Positions 26,509 to 34,749 of a stretch of 52,475 nt of DNA are shown one piece after another. Within the stretch, counting starts at the first letter, position 1, and each line of letters opens with the position of its first letter. The stretch is from DAOPMC01 sp035392025. GTDB taxonomy: Bacteria; Bacillota_I; Bacilli_A; RF39; UBA660. The stretch lies in contig DAOPMC010000003.1 of the NCBI GenBank assembly GCA_035392025.1, forward strand, positions 1 through 52,475. The letters are read 5' to 3'. The notes under the pieces were generated by a model. It was not told where the DNA came from. It saw only the letters and a list, made by a program, of their open reading frames with translations, and did not search any database. Both the position numbers and the translations under genes were made by a program.

Positions 26509-27201
26509 CTAAAATTTCACTTCCTCAAACATAGAGATAAACATAAATATTGCCATTCCAAATATCATAACTAACATTGTCAGAATCGTGAAATTCGGAT
26601 ATAACCATAAAAGTCTTTTCTTTGTTTCAATGACTTCCTCTATTTCATTATCATATAATTGAGAAATCATACTCTCAAGCGATATTAAGTGCTTTTTATT
26701 CATAGCGTGTTCGGAAAATGTGTAAAGCAACGTCATCACTTGGTATGATTCTATAAACTCCATATTTCTTGAAAAATTATTAAATGGTGTTATCGTTTTA
26801 TCTACTCTTATTTCTTCTATTAATTGGATTAAGTATTTTTTAATAGGATCATCCGTATATTCAATCATCTTACTTAAAGAATTATATATGTTATTTGTTC
26901 TTATTAATATTAATAATTTTTTTACAAATGATGGAAACATTCTTCTTTTAATAGCAATTAGCTTTTTTCTTCTTTTTTTAGTTGAAAAATATTGATATTT
27001 GTATACACCTATTCCAACAAAAACACTTATTATCATTAAATAAAAATTATTGTAATAATAACCAATAAAAAGACATACAAAGAAAGAAATCAAACTCATC
27101 ATTATTCTATTTTTGAGAGCTTTTTTATAATGTATACCCATCCAACCTAACAAGTTCTTTAAATCTTCTTCAACGAAGAAATTCCTAATTATTGATTTCA
27201 T
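26509..27201 (-). CDS. TadC/TadB-like pilus membrane protein (GspF family)
   Basis: 230 residues: two N-terminal helices (MMSLISFFVCLFIGYYY, LMIISVFVGIGVY), a cytosolic helical part (FVKKLLILIRTNNIYNSLSKM) and a C-terminal membrane helix (LTMLVMIFGMAIFMFISMF). This is the T2SSF fold that couples the CpaF motor to pilin extraction. It is paired with the TadB-like protein at 27913-28728, as in Tad loci. Confidence 0.78.
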   Translation of the reverse strand: MKSIIRNFFVEEDLKNLLGWMGIHYKKALKNRIMMSLISFFVCLFIGYYYNNFYLMIISVFVGIGVYKYQYFSTKKRRKKLIAIKRRMFPSFVKKLLILIRTNNIYNSLSKMIEYTDDPIKKYLIQLIEEIRVDKTITPFNNFSRNMEFIESYQVMTLLYTFSEHAMNKKHLISLESMISQLYDNEIEEVIETKKRLLWLYPNFTILTMLVMIFGMAIFMFISMFEEVKF

Positions 27202-27692
27202 TGCAAACTTCCTATTAATTTTAACTTATGTTTATATATTAAAATATTAATAAAGTTATTCATTTCCGATGCGATAATCCAATTATTTGAATATATAAGT
27301 AAATATCTATTATCTGGAAAAAGCAAATATATTTTCCTATTTAAAATATCAATTCTTATTCTTTCCAATTGATATACTCTTAAATAATTATCTATATTGG
27401 AATTATTTGCCCCAGATAATTCTATCGTTTCAACTGCTTTTCTATCATTGATAATTTTTAAATCTTTACCAACTTTTTTAATTTCCTCTAAAATACATTT
27501 CATAATACTTTCTAATTCATTATAAGTTTCAAAATATAATGTTTTAGTATCTTGAAATGATTTATCTAAAGTAGTAGTAACATTCAATAAATGTAGATCT
27601 ATTTCCAGAAATTTTGACTCGTTTATGTTTAAAAAAACCAATATATCATTTATTGATTTAAAACACATTTTATGATTTATTATTTGTCGCAT
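27198..27692 (-). CDS. Hypothetical protein of the Tad-like operon
   Basis: 164 residues, soluble, helical first half, C-terminal beta-rich part (IDILNRKIYLLFPDNRYLLI). It overlaps both neighbours (4 and 13 nt), so it is clearly an operon member. Not recognised. Confidence 0.6.
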   Translation of the reverse strand: MRQIINHKMCFKSINDILVFLNINESKFLEIDLHLLNVTTTLDKSFQDTKTLYFETYNELESIMKCILEEIKKVGKDLKIINDRKAVETIELSGANNSNIDNYLRVYQLERIRIDILNRKIYLLFPDNRYLLIYSNNWIIASEMNNFINILIYKHKLKLIGSLQ

Positions 27693-27913
27693 ATAAATTC
27701 ACCACCAATTTTCGATTTAATGTTTTCTAATTGATCAATTTTACTTTTTAGTTTGTCATTAAGCATTCCAATTTCATTAACTCTTTCATCTATTCTGGCT
27801 AAACTTCTTAAATAGCTGCTCATTGATAAATCTAGTGATTTTGCTCTTTTCCTAATTTGATTTTTCTGCTTTTTTGTTAAGTATATTTTTAGTCTTGTAT
27901 CAAATCTTTTCAT
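27680..27913 (-). CDS. Arc/MobC-like RHH protein inside the Tad-like operon
   Basis: 77 residues, basic N-terminus: RLKIYLTKKQKNQIRKRAKS followed by LDLSMSSYLRSLARI, the strand-helix-helix look of MobC/Arc proteins, then a short coiled coil. It shares its first base region with the stop of the TadB-like gene (27913). A DNA-binding protein inside a pilus operon suggests autoregulation, or leftover mobilization function. Confidence 0.68.
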   Translation of the reverse strand: MKRFDTRLKIYLTKKQKNQIRKRAKSLDLSMSSYLRSLARIDERVNEIGMLNDKLKSKIDQLENIKSKIGGEFICDK

Positions 27914-28728
27914 TATTTATAACCTCCTTCACCAATAGAATCATCTCGATATATATTTTCAATTCTCTTTATGATAATTAAGTTTGCAATTATAATAAAA
28001 ATCATTATTGTTGTTCCAAAACTATTCATATAATCCATGTATATAGATGGAATCATAAATTTCAAAGCAATAGGCATAAACATACACAAAAAAAGAACTA
28101 CATAAAAGTTAGTTCTCCATTCTTTCTTATACTTATGAAATTTATCCTTTTTTATTTTTAACATATTCATTTCTTCTGAAATAATATGTAGTACTGTTCC
28201 TGCATCACTTTGACCATGTATATCAAATAATTCTAATGTTTGATTAAATAAAGTTATTGTTCTATTGTTATATTTTTCATTAAAATTACTGAATGCTTCA
28301 GTTATCTTACTACCACTCTCAATTTTACTAATTACTATCTCTAAATCTTCTTTTACAGGAGTATCTAAAAATTTTATTACTTCTTTTAAAGATGAGAAAA
28401 CATTGTTAAAAGTCATTAACATACTTATCTGGCTTGTATATATAGTCAGCTGCGATAAAATATATTGCTCGTATACAAGTTTCTTTGAATTAAGTACAAT
28501 TTCATTTATTAAAAAAACTGTTATTACAAATGATATAATTGAGCAATAAAATATATTAGTAAATATTAAATAGAGAAAAGCCATTGTAATAAAAAATATC
28601 ATTACGAACTTAAATAAGTAATCAGATATACTTGTTTTCTTGTTCATATATCTATATGCTTTGCTATAATTTCCAAAGAAATATTTATTGTTTATATTCT
28701 TTATAATGCGAATAATTTTTCCCACCAA
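27913..28728 (-). CDS. TadB-like pilus membrane protein (GspF family)
   Basis: 271 residues: paired helices near residues 40-80 (FVMIFFITMAFLYLIFTNIF, SFVITVFLINEIVL), a cytosolic helical T2SSF domain (LEIVISKIESGSKITEAFSN) and two C-terminal helices (VVLFLCMFMPIALKFMIPS, TIMIFIIIANLIII). It starts at TTG 28728 (or the adjacent GTG), with AGGAGG 6 nt upstream, and overlaps the end of the ATPase gene. With the TadC-like protein it forms the inner-membrane platform of the pilus. Confidence 0.8.
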   Translation of the reverse strand: MVGKIIRIIKNINNKYFFGNYSKAYRYMNKKTSISDYLFKFVMIFFITMAFLYLIFTNIFYCSIISFVITVFLINEIVLNSKKLVYEQYILSQLTIYTSQISMLMTFNNVFSSLKEVIKFLDTPVKEDLEIVISKIESGSKITEAFSNFNEKYNNRTITLFNQTLELFDIHGQSDAGTVLHIISEEMNMLKIKKDKFHKYKKEWRTNFYVVLFLCMFMPIALKFMIPSIYMDYMNSFGTTIMIFIIIANLIIIKRIENIYRDDSIGEGGYK

Positions 28729-29803
28729 AATATTCCTCCTTTATAAATTTTTCAATATCACCATTTAAGACTTCGTATGCAATTAATTTATCAAATAACT
28801 TCTTTGTCATTTTCCCAAACTTATAATTTACCGTGTACTCATAACCATTATTAACTTTTGCTATATTAACATTTCGTTTATATATAGTATTTATTATTGC
28901 ACCCTTATCAGTATAAGCTACATATTCTACTACTTCTGCAACATATCTCTTTACACCATCTGAATCAACCTTGTGGTCAAGATGAATACCAATATCAAAA
29001 TTATCACAAATCATTGATCCCAATAAATTTTGGTCTAATTGATATTTTTCTTTACACATATGGATTATTCTCTCAACATTGCTTTTAGCGTTGCTGCTAT
29101 GCAAAGTTGTAATTATATGATGACCACTCAATATACTTTTCAACATTGTATATGCTTCTGATCCTCTTGTTTCAGAAACTATTATCCAATCGGGATTATT
29201 TCGTAATCCTGCCTTCAGCAATTCATCAAAACCTATTGCTTTTTCTAACTTGTTATTTGTCTGCCATGATAAAATATCTTTATCTTTATAAATCTCTTTT
29301 AAATGAGTATCTAATGTATCTTCAATTAATATTATCTTATCATTGTCAGGAATAAAACCAACTAAATATTTCTGCATTTCTGTTTTACCTGAACCTGTTT
29401 TACCAGATATTAATATATTGCATTTAGCTTTTATACAAGCCTCTAAAAAAGAAAACACCGATAGAGGTGCTATATCCTTTTGAAACTTTCTAATCTTTAA
29501 TTCAGCTTGACTACTTCTTAAACTTAATGTTAAACCATACGGTGCTAAACTTCTGTGAACAGAATTTATTCTTAATTTAGGAAATTCAGTATCTAGTATT
29601 GGTTCTTCATCATTAAATTGCCTGTTATTTTGATAAGTTAATTGTTTGACATAATTTTCAACAATATCTGGATCAACTTCTTTTTCTAACTTATATCTAC
29701 CTCTTTTATTATCTTGAATATAAATGTCTTTTCCATTAAAACTAATATCGGTAATATTAGGATTCTTTAGCAATTCACTTAATATATCTTTCTCAAAGTC
29801 CAT
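28685..29803 (-). CDS. CpaF/TadA-type pilus assembly ATPase
   Basis: A 372-residue hexameric secretion ATPase. GKTGSGKT (134-141) is Walker A. LIEDTLD (Asp box), PDWIIVSETRGSEA (Walker B) and HHIITTLHSSNA (His box) follow in the order of the CpaF/TadA family. The N-terminal domain (ILSELLKNPNITDISFNG) is the usual CpaF one. It is the motor for the two Tad-like platform proteins encoded next. Its stop region overlaps the TadB-like start by 44 nt. A VirB11 role for the T4SS is an alternative, but the direct pairing with TadB/C favours pilus assembly. Confidence 0.92.
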   Translation of the reverse strand: MDFEKDILSELLKNPNITDISFNGKDIYIQDNKRGRYKLEKEVDPDIVENYVKQLTYQNNRQFNDEEPILDTEFPKLRINSVHRSLAPYGLTLSLRSSQAELKIRKFQKDIAPLSVFSFLEACIKAKCNILISGKTGSGKTEMQKYLVGFIPDNDKIILIEDTLDTHLKEIYKDKDILSWQTNNKLEKAIGFDELLKAGLRNNPDWIIVSETRGSEAYTMLKSILSGHHIITTLHSSNAKSNVERIIHMCKEKYQLDQNLLGSMICDNFDIGIHLDHKVDSDGVKRYVAEVVEYVAYTDKGAIINTIYKRNVNIAKVNNGYEYTVNYKFGKMTKKLFDKLIAYEVLNGDIEKFIKEEYFGGKNYSHYKEYKQ

Positions 29804-29996
29804 TTTCTATTTCCGTTTCTTCATCAGGAACTGTATCTAATCCATACATCTTATCAAAATGTTTATCTTCAGCTCTTGAAAATGCAATATTAAATTGCTC
29901 TTCCATTATTTTTTTATTTCCAACATAATAACCATCTTTTTTCATTGTTATTTCTGACAATTCATATTCTTCTAATTCATCAATCTTTTCATCCAT
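29793..29996 (-). CDS. Small acidic protein before the CpaF gene
   Basis: 67 residues, acidic (DEKIDELEEYELSEITMKKD), soluble. It overlaps the ATPase start by 11 nt. Function unknown; a motor-associated factor is possible by position only. Confidence 0.55.
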   Translation of the reverse strand: MDEKIDELEEYELSEITMKKDGYYVGNKKIMEEQFNIAFSRAEDKHFDKMYGLDTVPDEETEIENGL

Positions 29997-29998
29997 AA

Positions 29999-30379
29999 TT
30001 AATCACTCCTTTTTACTATTTGATAAGAAAAAGTATTATCCATAATGCTCTCTTTTTCAAATAGACCTTTAATAGTTCTAATAGTAATTGTAACAATATC
30101 ATCATTAACAGCTATATCAAATTCTACATCATCAATATCAATATTATTATTAACCAGATAATTTTCTACGGTAGATAATATTAATGCTTGATCACTAAAA
30201 GTTATAATGTCATAAGCCTTTAAATCACCGAGATTAACACTCTCTTTTGTAGTATTTCTAACCCCAAAATTATTACTAGATGTAACTAATTTTTGTGAAC
30301 ATGCAAAACTAATTGCAAATAATAGTATGAGAACAAAGAAAGAAATAAAAATAGACTTTATTATAAAACTAAAATCCAT
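29999..30379 (-). CDS. Single-helix pseudopilin-like membrane protein
   Basis: The start is best placed at ATG 30379 (MDFSFIIKSIFISF), with AGGTGG 8 nt upstream; the stop of the previous gene is 2 nt away. 126 residues: one membrane helix, then a beta-rich extracellular part. It is similar in plan to the protein at 26141-26506, so probably a TadE/TadF-like minor component. Confidence 0.62.
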   Translation of the reverse strand: MDFSFIIKSIFISFFVLILLFAISFACSQKLVTSSNNFGVRNTTKESVNLGDLKAYDIITFSDQALILSTVENYLVNNNIDIDDVEFDIAVNDDIVTITIRTIKGLFEKESIMDNTFSYQIVKRSD

Positions 30380-30380
30380 T

Positions 30381-32249
30381 CTACTCACCACCTAGCAATT
30401 CTAATAATTGTTTGTAAGTATAAGATAAATGAAATCTATAATTTAACTCATCTGGTATCTTTACCCTTTTTACATAATATTCACTATCGAAATCTCCTAT
30501 TAATGATTTTTGAGTAACATAAAAACAAGGAATCATTATTGATATTTTATTTACACCCAAACTATAATTTATTATTTGATAATCATATTCTCCTAATTCA
30601 TTAATAGTTGATGTATACCATTTCCTACCACCATTTATAGTTGTGATATTATTAGGTTGTTCCCCTTTTTCATATACATCACCTGTCAACTTATCGAGAT
30701 AATATTCAGGAAGATTTAAAACAGCTTGTACTGCATTATAATCTGTTAATTCCATATTTACCTTATATTTATCAGCTTCTGTATCATATGATAACTTGCT
30801 TTCCAGAGTAGGAAATAATACTTTTGCTTTCATATCATTGTTAAGTGATATTTCGCTTGTATCAGGAAAGTATTCAATATAACTCCACGTTTGTATAGCT
30901 TTCCCACTTGTTAAGTTAATTTTTCTATATGGAACTGTTATTCTTATCGTTTCATAATAGTTAATTGTTTTACCTTGATTATCTGTTGAAACCATTATTG
31001 GTATTTCTGGGGTTATTGTGAAAACATTGTTTTCGCTATTATCTAATGTATAATTCTTTTCACTAGAAATATAAATCTTTGATTCTAATACATTTTTATA
31101 GCCACTTGGCTCAATTACTTCAACTCTAATATTTCCACTTTTTTTTATTACATATTTTGTATCAATCTCAATGTTATTATTAAATGTTTTTGACGTTGTA
31201 TAAACTAAAGAATCATCTTGATAAACATTTATAGTATCAGTTTGATTTGTGGCATTCCTTAAATTTATTTTTATAGTAGCTTCATTATTAACTTTTGTTG
31301 TATACGTCTTAATTCCATCAATATTCGTATTATTTTGCTTACTAACCTTTATGACAGCAGGAGTACCAGAATAATCTGTATAAATTGCAGAGGCATAACC
31401 ATTTGAATAAGTATATCCGGGCATCGCCCTTGATCTACCACCAACACATATACCAACATTGTATGCCATTCTTAGCCATGACTCACTATCGTAGTTATCA
31501 CCATTTGTTTTCGCCACTTCTATTAAAGAATTAAATATTGCCCATTGTTGCCATTGTAATCTATATCCTGTATCACTACAATAAAGCCAACCATAAGCAA
31601 CATCATAATTTGTACTAGGTCCTGTTCTTACATTCAAATGATCTGCAAATATAAGTATATTTGTAGTAGAAACATTGCTTGATAATTCATATCTAATCCC
31701 ATTTATATCATAAAATTTATTTAAGCTCGGTGCGAATAATACAATTTGAAATCCTCTATTTACAATTTTTGCCTCTAGTCTTAATTTCAAAGTATATTCT
31801 TTATCTGCTTCTAAATCTGATAAAGGTATTTTAAATTGAAATCCAACATTTATATAATCGTAATAGCAAGTGTGTTGATCTGCGTAAGTTGATGAATTAC
31901 TACATCTATTAGTTACTTCAGATAATCTATATAATCTTGATTTATCAGTATATAACAAAGTTCCCTCATAAGTTAAAACATTATATTTATTATTAACATC
32001 GGTCATAATTAGTGAATAACTGTGAGTACCATTACTATTAAAATGCTGATATTGTCCAATTAAACCTGCCCATCCTTTAATATAAATATAACCATTCTCT
32101 ACATAAAACTGATTTACTTCATAATGTAGAGTAGTCTTATCTACTTCCTCGTATGTTAAAGCATCTACCTTATTTGAAAAAATAAACATCGATGAAAGAA
32201 ATACAATAAACATAAAAACCATTTTTATATCAATTAATCTTCTTCCCAT
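30381..32249 (-). CDS. Large secreted protein with an SH3b-like segment
   Basis: About 622 residues. The start is ATG 32249, set by GGGAGG 7 nt upstream; the frame opens 15 nt earlier. The signal peptide (VFMFIVFLSSMFIFSNKVDA) is followed by a beta-rich region, then DHLNVRTGPSTNYDVAYGWLY (bacterial SH3 signature), then repeated beta-sandwich-like modules (NATIKI/NIRVEV/PIMVST). No cell-wall anchor is visible, so it is secreted or held by the pilus. Encoded in the Tad-like operon, it is a candidate adhesin or wall-binding subunit. Function not recognised beyond that. Confidence 0.68.
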   Translation of the reverse strand: MGRRLIDIKMVFMFIVFLSSMFIFSNKVDALTYEEVDKTTLHYEVNQFYVENGYIYIKGWAGLIGQYQHFNSNGTHSYSLIMTDVNNKYNVLTYEGTLLYTDKSRLYRLSEVTNRCSNSSTYADQHTCYYDYINVGFQFKIPLSDLEADKEYTLKLRLEAKIVNRGFQIVLFAPSLNKFYDINGIRYELSSNVSTTNILIFADHLNVRTGPSTNYDVAYGWLYCSDTGYRLQWQQWAIFNSLIEVAKTNGDNYDSESWLRMAYNVGICVGGRSRAMPGYTYSNGYASAIYTDYSGTPAVIKVSKQNNTNIDGIKTYTTKVNNEATIKINLRNATNQTDTINVYQDDSLVYTTSKTFNNNIEIDTKYVIKKSGNIRVEVIEPSGYKNVLESKIYISSEKNYTLDNSENNVFTITPEIPIMVSTDNQGKTINYYETIRITVPYRKINLTSGKAIQTWSYIEYFPDTSEISLNNDMKAKVLFPTLESKLSYDTEADKYKVNMELTDYNAVQAVLNLPEYYLDKLTGDVYEKGEQPNNITTINGGRKWYTSTINELGEYDYQIINYSLGVNKISIMIPCFYVTQKSLIGDFDSEYYVKRVKIPDELNYRFHLSYTYKQLLELLGGE

Positions 32250-32946
32250 TTTTCTTCCTCCCAATGAAAAAGAGAATAGATATTGTTATAAATACTATTA
32301 TTAAACTACTAATTATTGTAACTTTTGAATTATCTTTTTTTTCAATATTCTTCTCTTTAGTTTCATCTATTTTATCGTTCAACTTGTTAATATACTCTTT
32401 TAATTCTTTATCACTTCTGCCATCAATGATTGAATTATCATTTTTATCCTCTTCCATAATAATTTCTTGAGTTTTTTCAACAGAAGAAATTATCGGGGGA
32501 TTAATATCATTTTCAGATATTTTATCATTGCAACCATTACAATTATCTTTACTTCTATCTTCATCAGTTGATTCATTTACTCCATTACTCACACTATCAC
32601 TTGTTGATTCGTTTTTTCCAATATCTAGTAATATTGTTCTTACAGCTTTTCCTGAACAAGAACTTCCATCAGATACATAAACATTAACAATAAATGTAGT
32701 TCCTGCAATAGCATAGTTAAATGGACCATCAATATCTTGAGTTTTTCCTCTTTCTATTGATAATCTGGTGTTGGTTAAATTAGAAACCGATACACGGTAT
32801 GTATCAGTTCCATTTAATTTATCTGCTACCAATTTTATAGATTGAGCTTCTGCATAATAAGTCTTTAATTGTTCCTCGTTACACTCCTCTGCCATTACAT
32901 TTAGAGGAATGAATAGAAACAATATTAAAAATAATATTCTTCTCAT
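32230..32946 (-). CDS. Signal-peptide and C-terminal-anchor surface protein
   Basis: 238 residues: signal peptide (MRRILFLILFLFIPLNVMAEE), a short Ig-like beta domain (residues 30-110) with two cysteines (EECNEE, GSSCSG), an Asn/Asp/Glu-rich stalk, then a C-terminal membrane helix and RKKNGKK stop-transfer tail. A typical wall-spanning stalk protein. It is the second gene of the pilus operon after the 45-residue pilin and overlaps the next start by 20 nt. Confidence 0.68.
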   Translation of the reverse strand: MRRILFLILFLFIPLNVMAEECNEEQLKTYYAEAQSIKLVADKLNGTDTYRVSVSNLTNTRLSIERGKTQDIDGPFNYAIAGTTFIVNVYVSDGSSCSGKAVRTILLDIGKNESTSDSVSNGVNESTDEDRSKDNCNGCNDKISENDINPPIISSVEKTQEIIMEEDKNDNSIIDGRSDKELKEYINKLNDKIDETKEKNIEKKDNSKVTIISSLIIVFITISILFFIGRKKNGKKIN

Positions 32947-32971
32947 TTATCTTCCTCCTAACATTAAAATA

Positions 32972-33109
32972 TTATTGAAATAATCCGTTAAAGTGGTCAA
33001 AAATACCTGTAATTGCTTCACCTAAATTAGTGTTGATAAGAGTAAATATTCCTACAACAATTACAGCACCGCAAATTACCCAGAATAAAGTGTTTGTGTT
33101 TTCACTCAT
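32972..33109 (-). CDS. 45-residue pilin-like protein (NTNTLFWV family)
   Basis: ATG at 33109 after AAGGAGGTGATTATAG; stop TAA at 32974-32972. The product starts MSENTNTLFWVICGAVIVVG and ends FDHFNGLFQ: one hydrophobic helix and a short amphipathic tail, no cleavable leader. The same helix begins the two larger proteins at 21989-22570 and 22571-23701. First gene of the Tad-like operon, strong ribosome site and tiny size, as for Flp-type major pilins, but the G/xxxxEY processing site of Flp pilins is missing. Inferred: the main pilus subunit of a Tad-like system. Confidence 0.75.
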   Translation of the reverse strand: MSENTNTLFWVICGAVIVVGIFTLINTNLGEAITGIFDHFNGLFQ

Positions 33110-33169
33110 CTATAATCACCTCCTTTTTCTTAAAATTTAGTTTTTTGATAATGAGATCGCTATAAACTC

Positions 33170-33205
33170 AAAAAAAATACCCAGCAAATAATAATATTTA
33201 CTAGG
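33170..33205 (-). terminator. Rho-independent terminator before the pilin operon
   Basis: On the minus strand a 10-bp stem with three G-U pairs (CCTAGTAAAT/ATTTGCTGGG) is followed by eight T. It lies after the sigma-like gene and before the 45-residue pilin gene, so it either ends the upstream unit or works as an attenuator for the pilus operon. Confidence 0.78.
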
Positions 33206-33206
33206 C

Positions 33207-33698
33207 TTATTTCTCTGTTCCTATATATTCCTCAATTCCAAAGGCAATGGCTAATTTTATAATACAACTATATTTAATGGGGCGTAATCCTTTTCTTGAT
33301 ATACCTAATTTTTCAGCAATATATTCTTCTGACTTCTTATTTAATAAATGTTCTGTGAAAAATAGTTTTTCTTCTTGGCTCATTCTATCGTAAACATACA
33401 CCATCTCACTATAAAACTCTTCTACTTCATCAGAAGTGTCAAACTTTCTTGCTACATAATTTCCAACAGGATCACTTTTATTTGGAACATAACAACCATA
33501 TCTAATTTCATAACTAGTGGTTATTCTAGGCATGGGGATATTTATGTACTTATATTGCAACCTTAAATAATTATCAATCATATCATCGACATTCATCTTC
33601 GTTTTAATGAAATCATATACACTAATTATAGAATTACTTAACAAAAAGCTATCAATATACTGTTCTTTCACATTCTTATCAACTATCTTATCAACCAT
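33207..33698 (-). CDS. Sigma-70 region-4-like / ArpU-type regulator
   Basis: 163 residues. The C-terminal part, MSQEEKLFFTEHLLNKKSEE followed by YIAEKLGISRKGLRPIK, is a region-4-like helix-turn-helix. The N-terminal half is helical and not recognised. It resembles phage ArpU-type late regulators and is related in plan to the protein at 38926-39336. It is encoded immediately before the pilus operon, separated by a terminator, and is a likely activator of it. Confidence 0.68.
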   Translation of the reverse strand: MVDKIVDKNVKEQYIDSFLLSNSIISVYDFIKTKMNVDDMIDNYLRLQYKYINIPMPRITTSYEIRYGCYVPNKSDPVGNYVARKFDTSDEVEEFYSEMVYVYDRMSQEEKLFFTEHLLNKKSEEYIAEKLGISRKGLRPIKYSCIIKLAIAFGIEEYIGTEK

Positions 33699-33718
33699 AA
33701 ATTTCGCCTCCCATATAC

Positions 33719-33761
33719 AAAAAAAGAAATCTAGAAAGCATAAGCTATACTAAATTTCTTT
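33719..33761 (-). terminator. Terminator after the 41-residue ORF
   Basis: AAAGAAAT and ATTTCTTT (minus strand) form the outer stem, which extends inward by further pairs, with a T-run of seven behind. The stop codon of the small ORF lies in the stem. Confidence 0.62.
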
Positions 33762-33870
33762 TCAGTCCAAAAAATAATGTTTCTTGTTCATAAGTCGATA
33801 GAAATAATATCAATTTCGATAAAACGATTGATTCCCTTTTACCTATTCTTTCTAACAATAATTTAACCAT
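33745..33870 (-). CDS. Small ORF of 41 residues
   Basis: ATG at 33870 with AGGGGTGATCTA upstream; product starts MVKLLLERIGKRESIVLSKL. A consensus promoter (33991-34018) lies about 120 nt upstream and a terminator overlaps the end, so it is a complete small unit. The leader before it has a possible 8-codon frame (MKQYPFYK) behind AGGTGG. No known family; may be a small regulator. Confidence 0.45.
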   Translation of the reverse strand: MVKLLLERIGKRESIVLSKLILFLSTYEQETLFFGLKRNLV

Positions 33871-33990
33871 TAGATCACCCCTATTTAATAAAAGAAGCAA
33901 TATACCACTCACTTGTAGAACGGATACTGCTTCATCTACCACCTAATGTTTTTTGAATTCAAAGACTCAAATTTAAATTAATTGTTTTTT

Positions 33991-34018
33991 ATTCTACCAC
34001 TTTTTTCAATAATGTCAA
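33991..34018 (-). promoter_or_regulatory. Promoter, minus strand
   Basis: TTGACA (34018-34013), a 16-nt spacer and TAGAAT (33996-33991). The perfect -35 box makes it the best promoter seen in the element. It would drive the 41-residue ORF and the sigma-like regulator beyond. Confidence 0.68.
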
Positions 34019-34086
34019 GACTTTTTGAACCTCCCATGAAAAATAACTATGTAACTGTTTGTTGCATAATCATTTCATTTTACCTT

Positions 34087-34114
34087 ATTATACCACTCAA
34101 AATGTGCTTTACAA
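34087..34114 (-). promoter_or_regulatory. Second promoter, minus strand
   Basis: TTGTAA (34114-34109), 16-nt spacer, TATAAT (34092-34087). It shares the spacer end AGTGG with the promoter 96 nt downstream, so the two may answer to the same factor. Confidence 0.6.
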
Positions 34115-34156
34115 GTATCTTATTTGGGCAATTTCGTTCTTTCTTGTATCCATATT

Positions 34157-34612
34157 TTAGATATTATCCAAGTAATTATCGATTTCTTTAAATATTGTTT
34201 CTAAATCTTTACTTAATAATAGTTTTCTTAATTTTAAATAATACTCATTTGCTACATTCAAATCATAAGTAATATTAGACATTACATCACTAATTTCATA
34301 TTCTTTAGTAATCTCATCATCTTTTTCCGAGCAAGTAATAATCATTGAAACAAAATAAATATATTTTGCATGATCAAGAGTTTTCAAATCTCTCATTTTT
34401 AACACAAAAATATCAAAAGAAAAATTTTCATATTCAAATCTCTCTTTATTAATTATTTGTTTTTCTATTAAATTTTTTTGATAAGAGTTTATTATCTTCG
34501 TATCTAAGCATCTTCTTAATTGCTTTCTTTGACGTATTAAATCTTCTTCATCATTTTTTTGATATTGCTGGACTTTGGTGTATATTTTTGAAAAATGTTC
34601 ATTTTTCATCAT
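34157..34612 (-). CDS. Hypothetical helical protein downstream of the DGR
   Basis: 151 residues, charged, helical (KVQQYQKNDEEDLIRQRKQL), no membrane part. Its own promoter (34636-34663) and a hairpin after the RT gene separate it from the DGR. Not recognised. Confidence 0.6.
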   Translation of the reverse strand: MMKNEHFSKIYTKVQQYQKNDEEDLIRQRKQLRRCLDTKIINSYQKNLIEKQIINKERFEYENFSFDIFVLKMRDLKTLDHAKYIYFVSMIITCSEKDDEITKEYEISDVMSNITYDLNVANEYYLKLRKLLLSKDLETIFKEIDNYLDNI

Positions 34613-34635
34613 ATTCCCCCATTCACCTTAATATA

Positions 34636-34663
34636 ATTATATCATTAAAAACCCTTTTATCAA
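34636..34663 (-). promoter_or_regulatory. Promoter of the 151-residue gene
   Basis: TTGATA (34663-34658), 16-nt spacer, TATAAT (34641-34636), about 25 nt before the ATG at 34612. Confidence 0.62.
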
Positions 34664-34711
34664 TAATTTAGATAATTATTTTTCAAGATATTGAATTTAC
34701 CATTAAGTAAC

Positions 34712-34738
34712 AAAAGCTCTTTACAGTGAAGAACTTTT
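34712..34738 (-). terminator. Hairpin after the reverse transcriptase gene
   Basis: AAAGTTCTT and AAGAGCTTT (minus strand) pair over 9 positions with one G-U, loop of seven, then TTTTG. A modest terminator for the DGR unit. Confidence 0.55.
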
Positions 34739-34749
34739 ATTTTCTACAT

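Noticed and set aside
28685..29803. ATPase as VirB11 of the type IV secretion system
   Set aside because: It is coupled to two GspF/TadB-like platform genes and minor pseudopilins, which fits CpaF/TadA; a shared use cannot be excluded.
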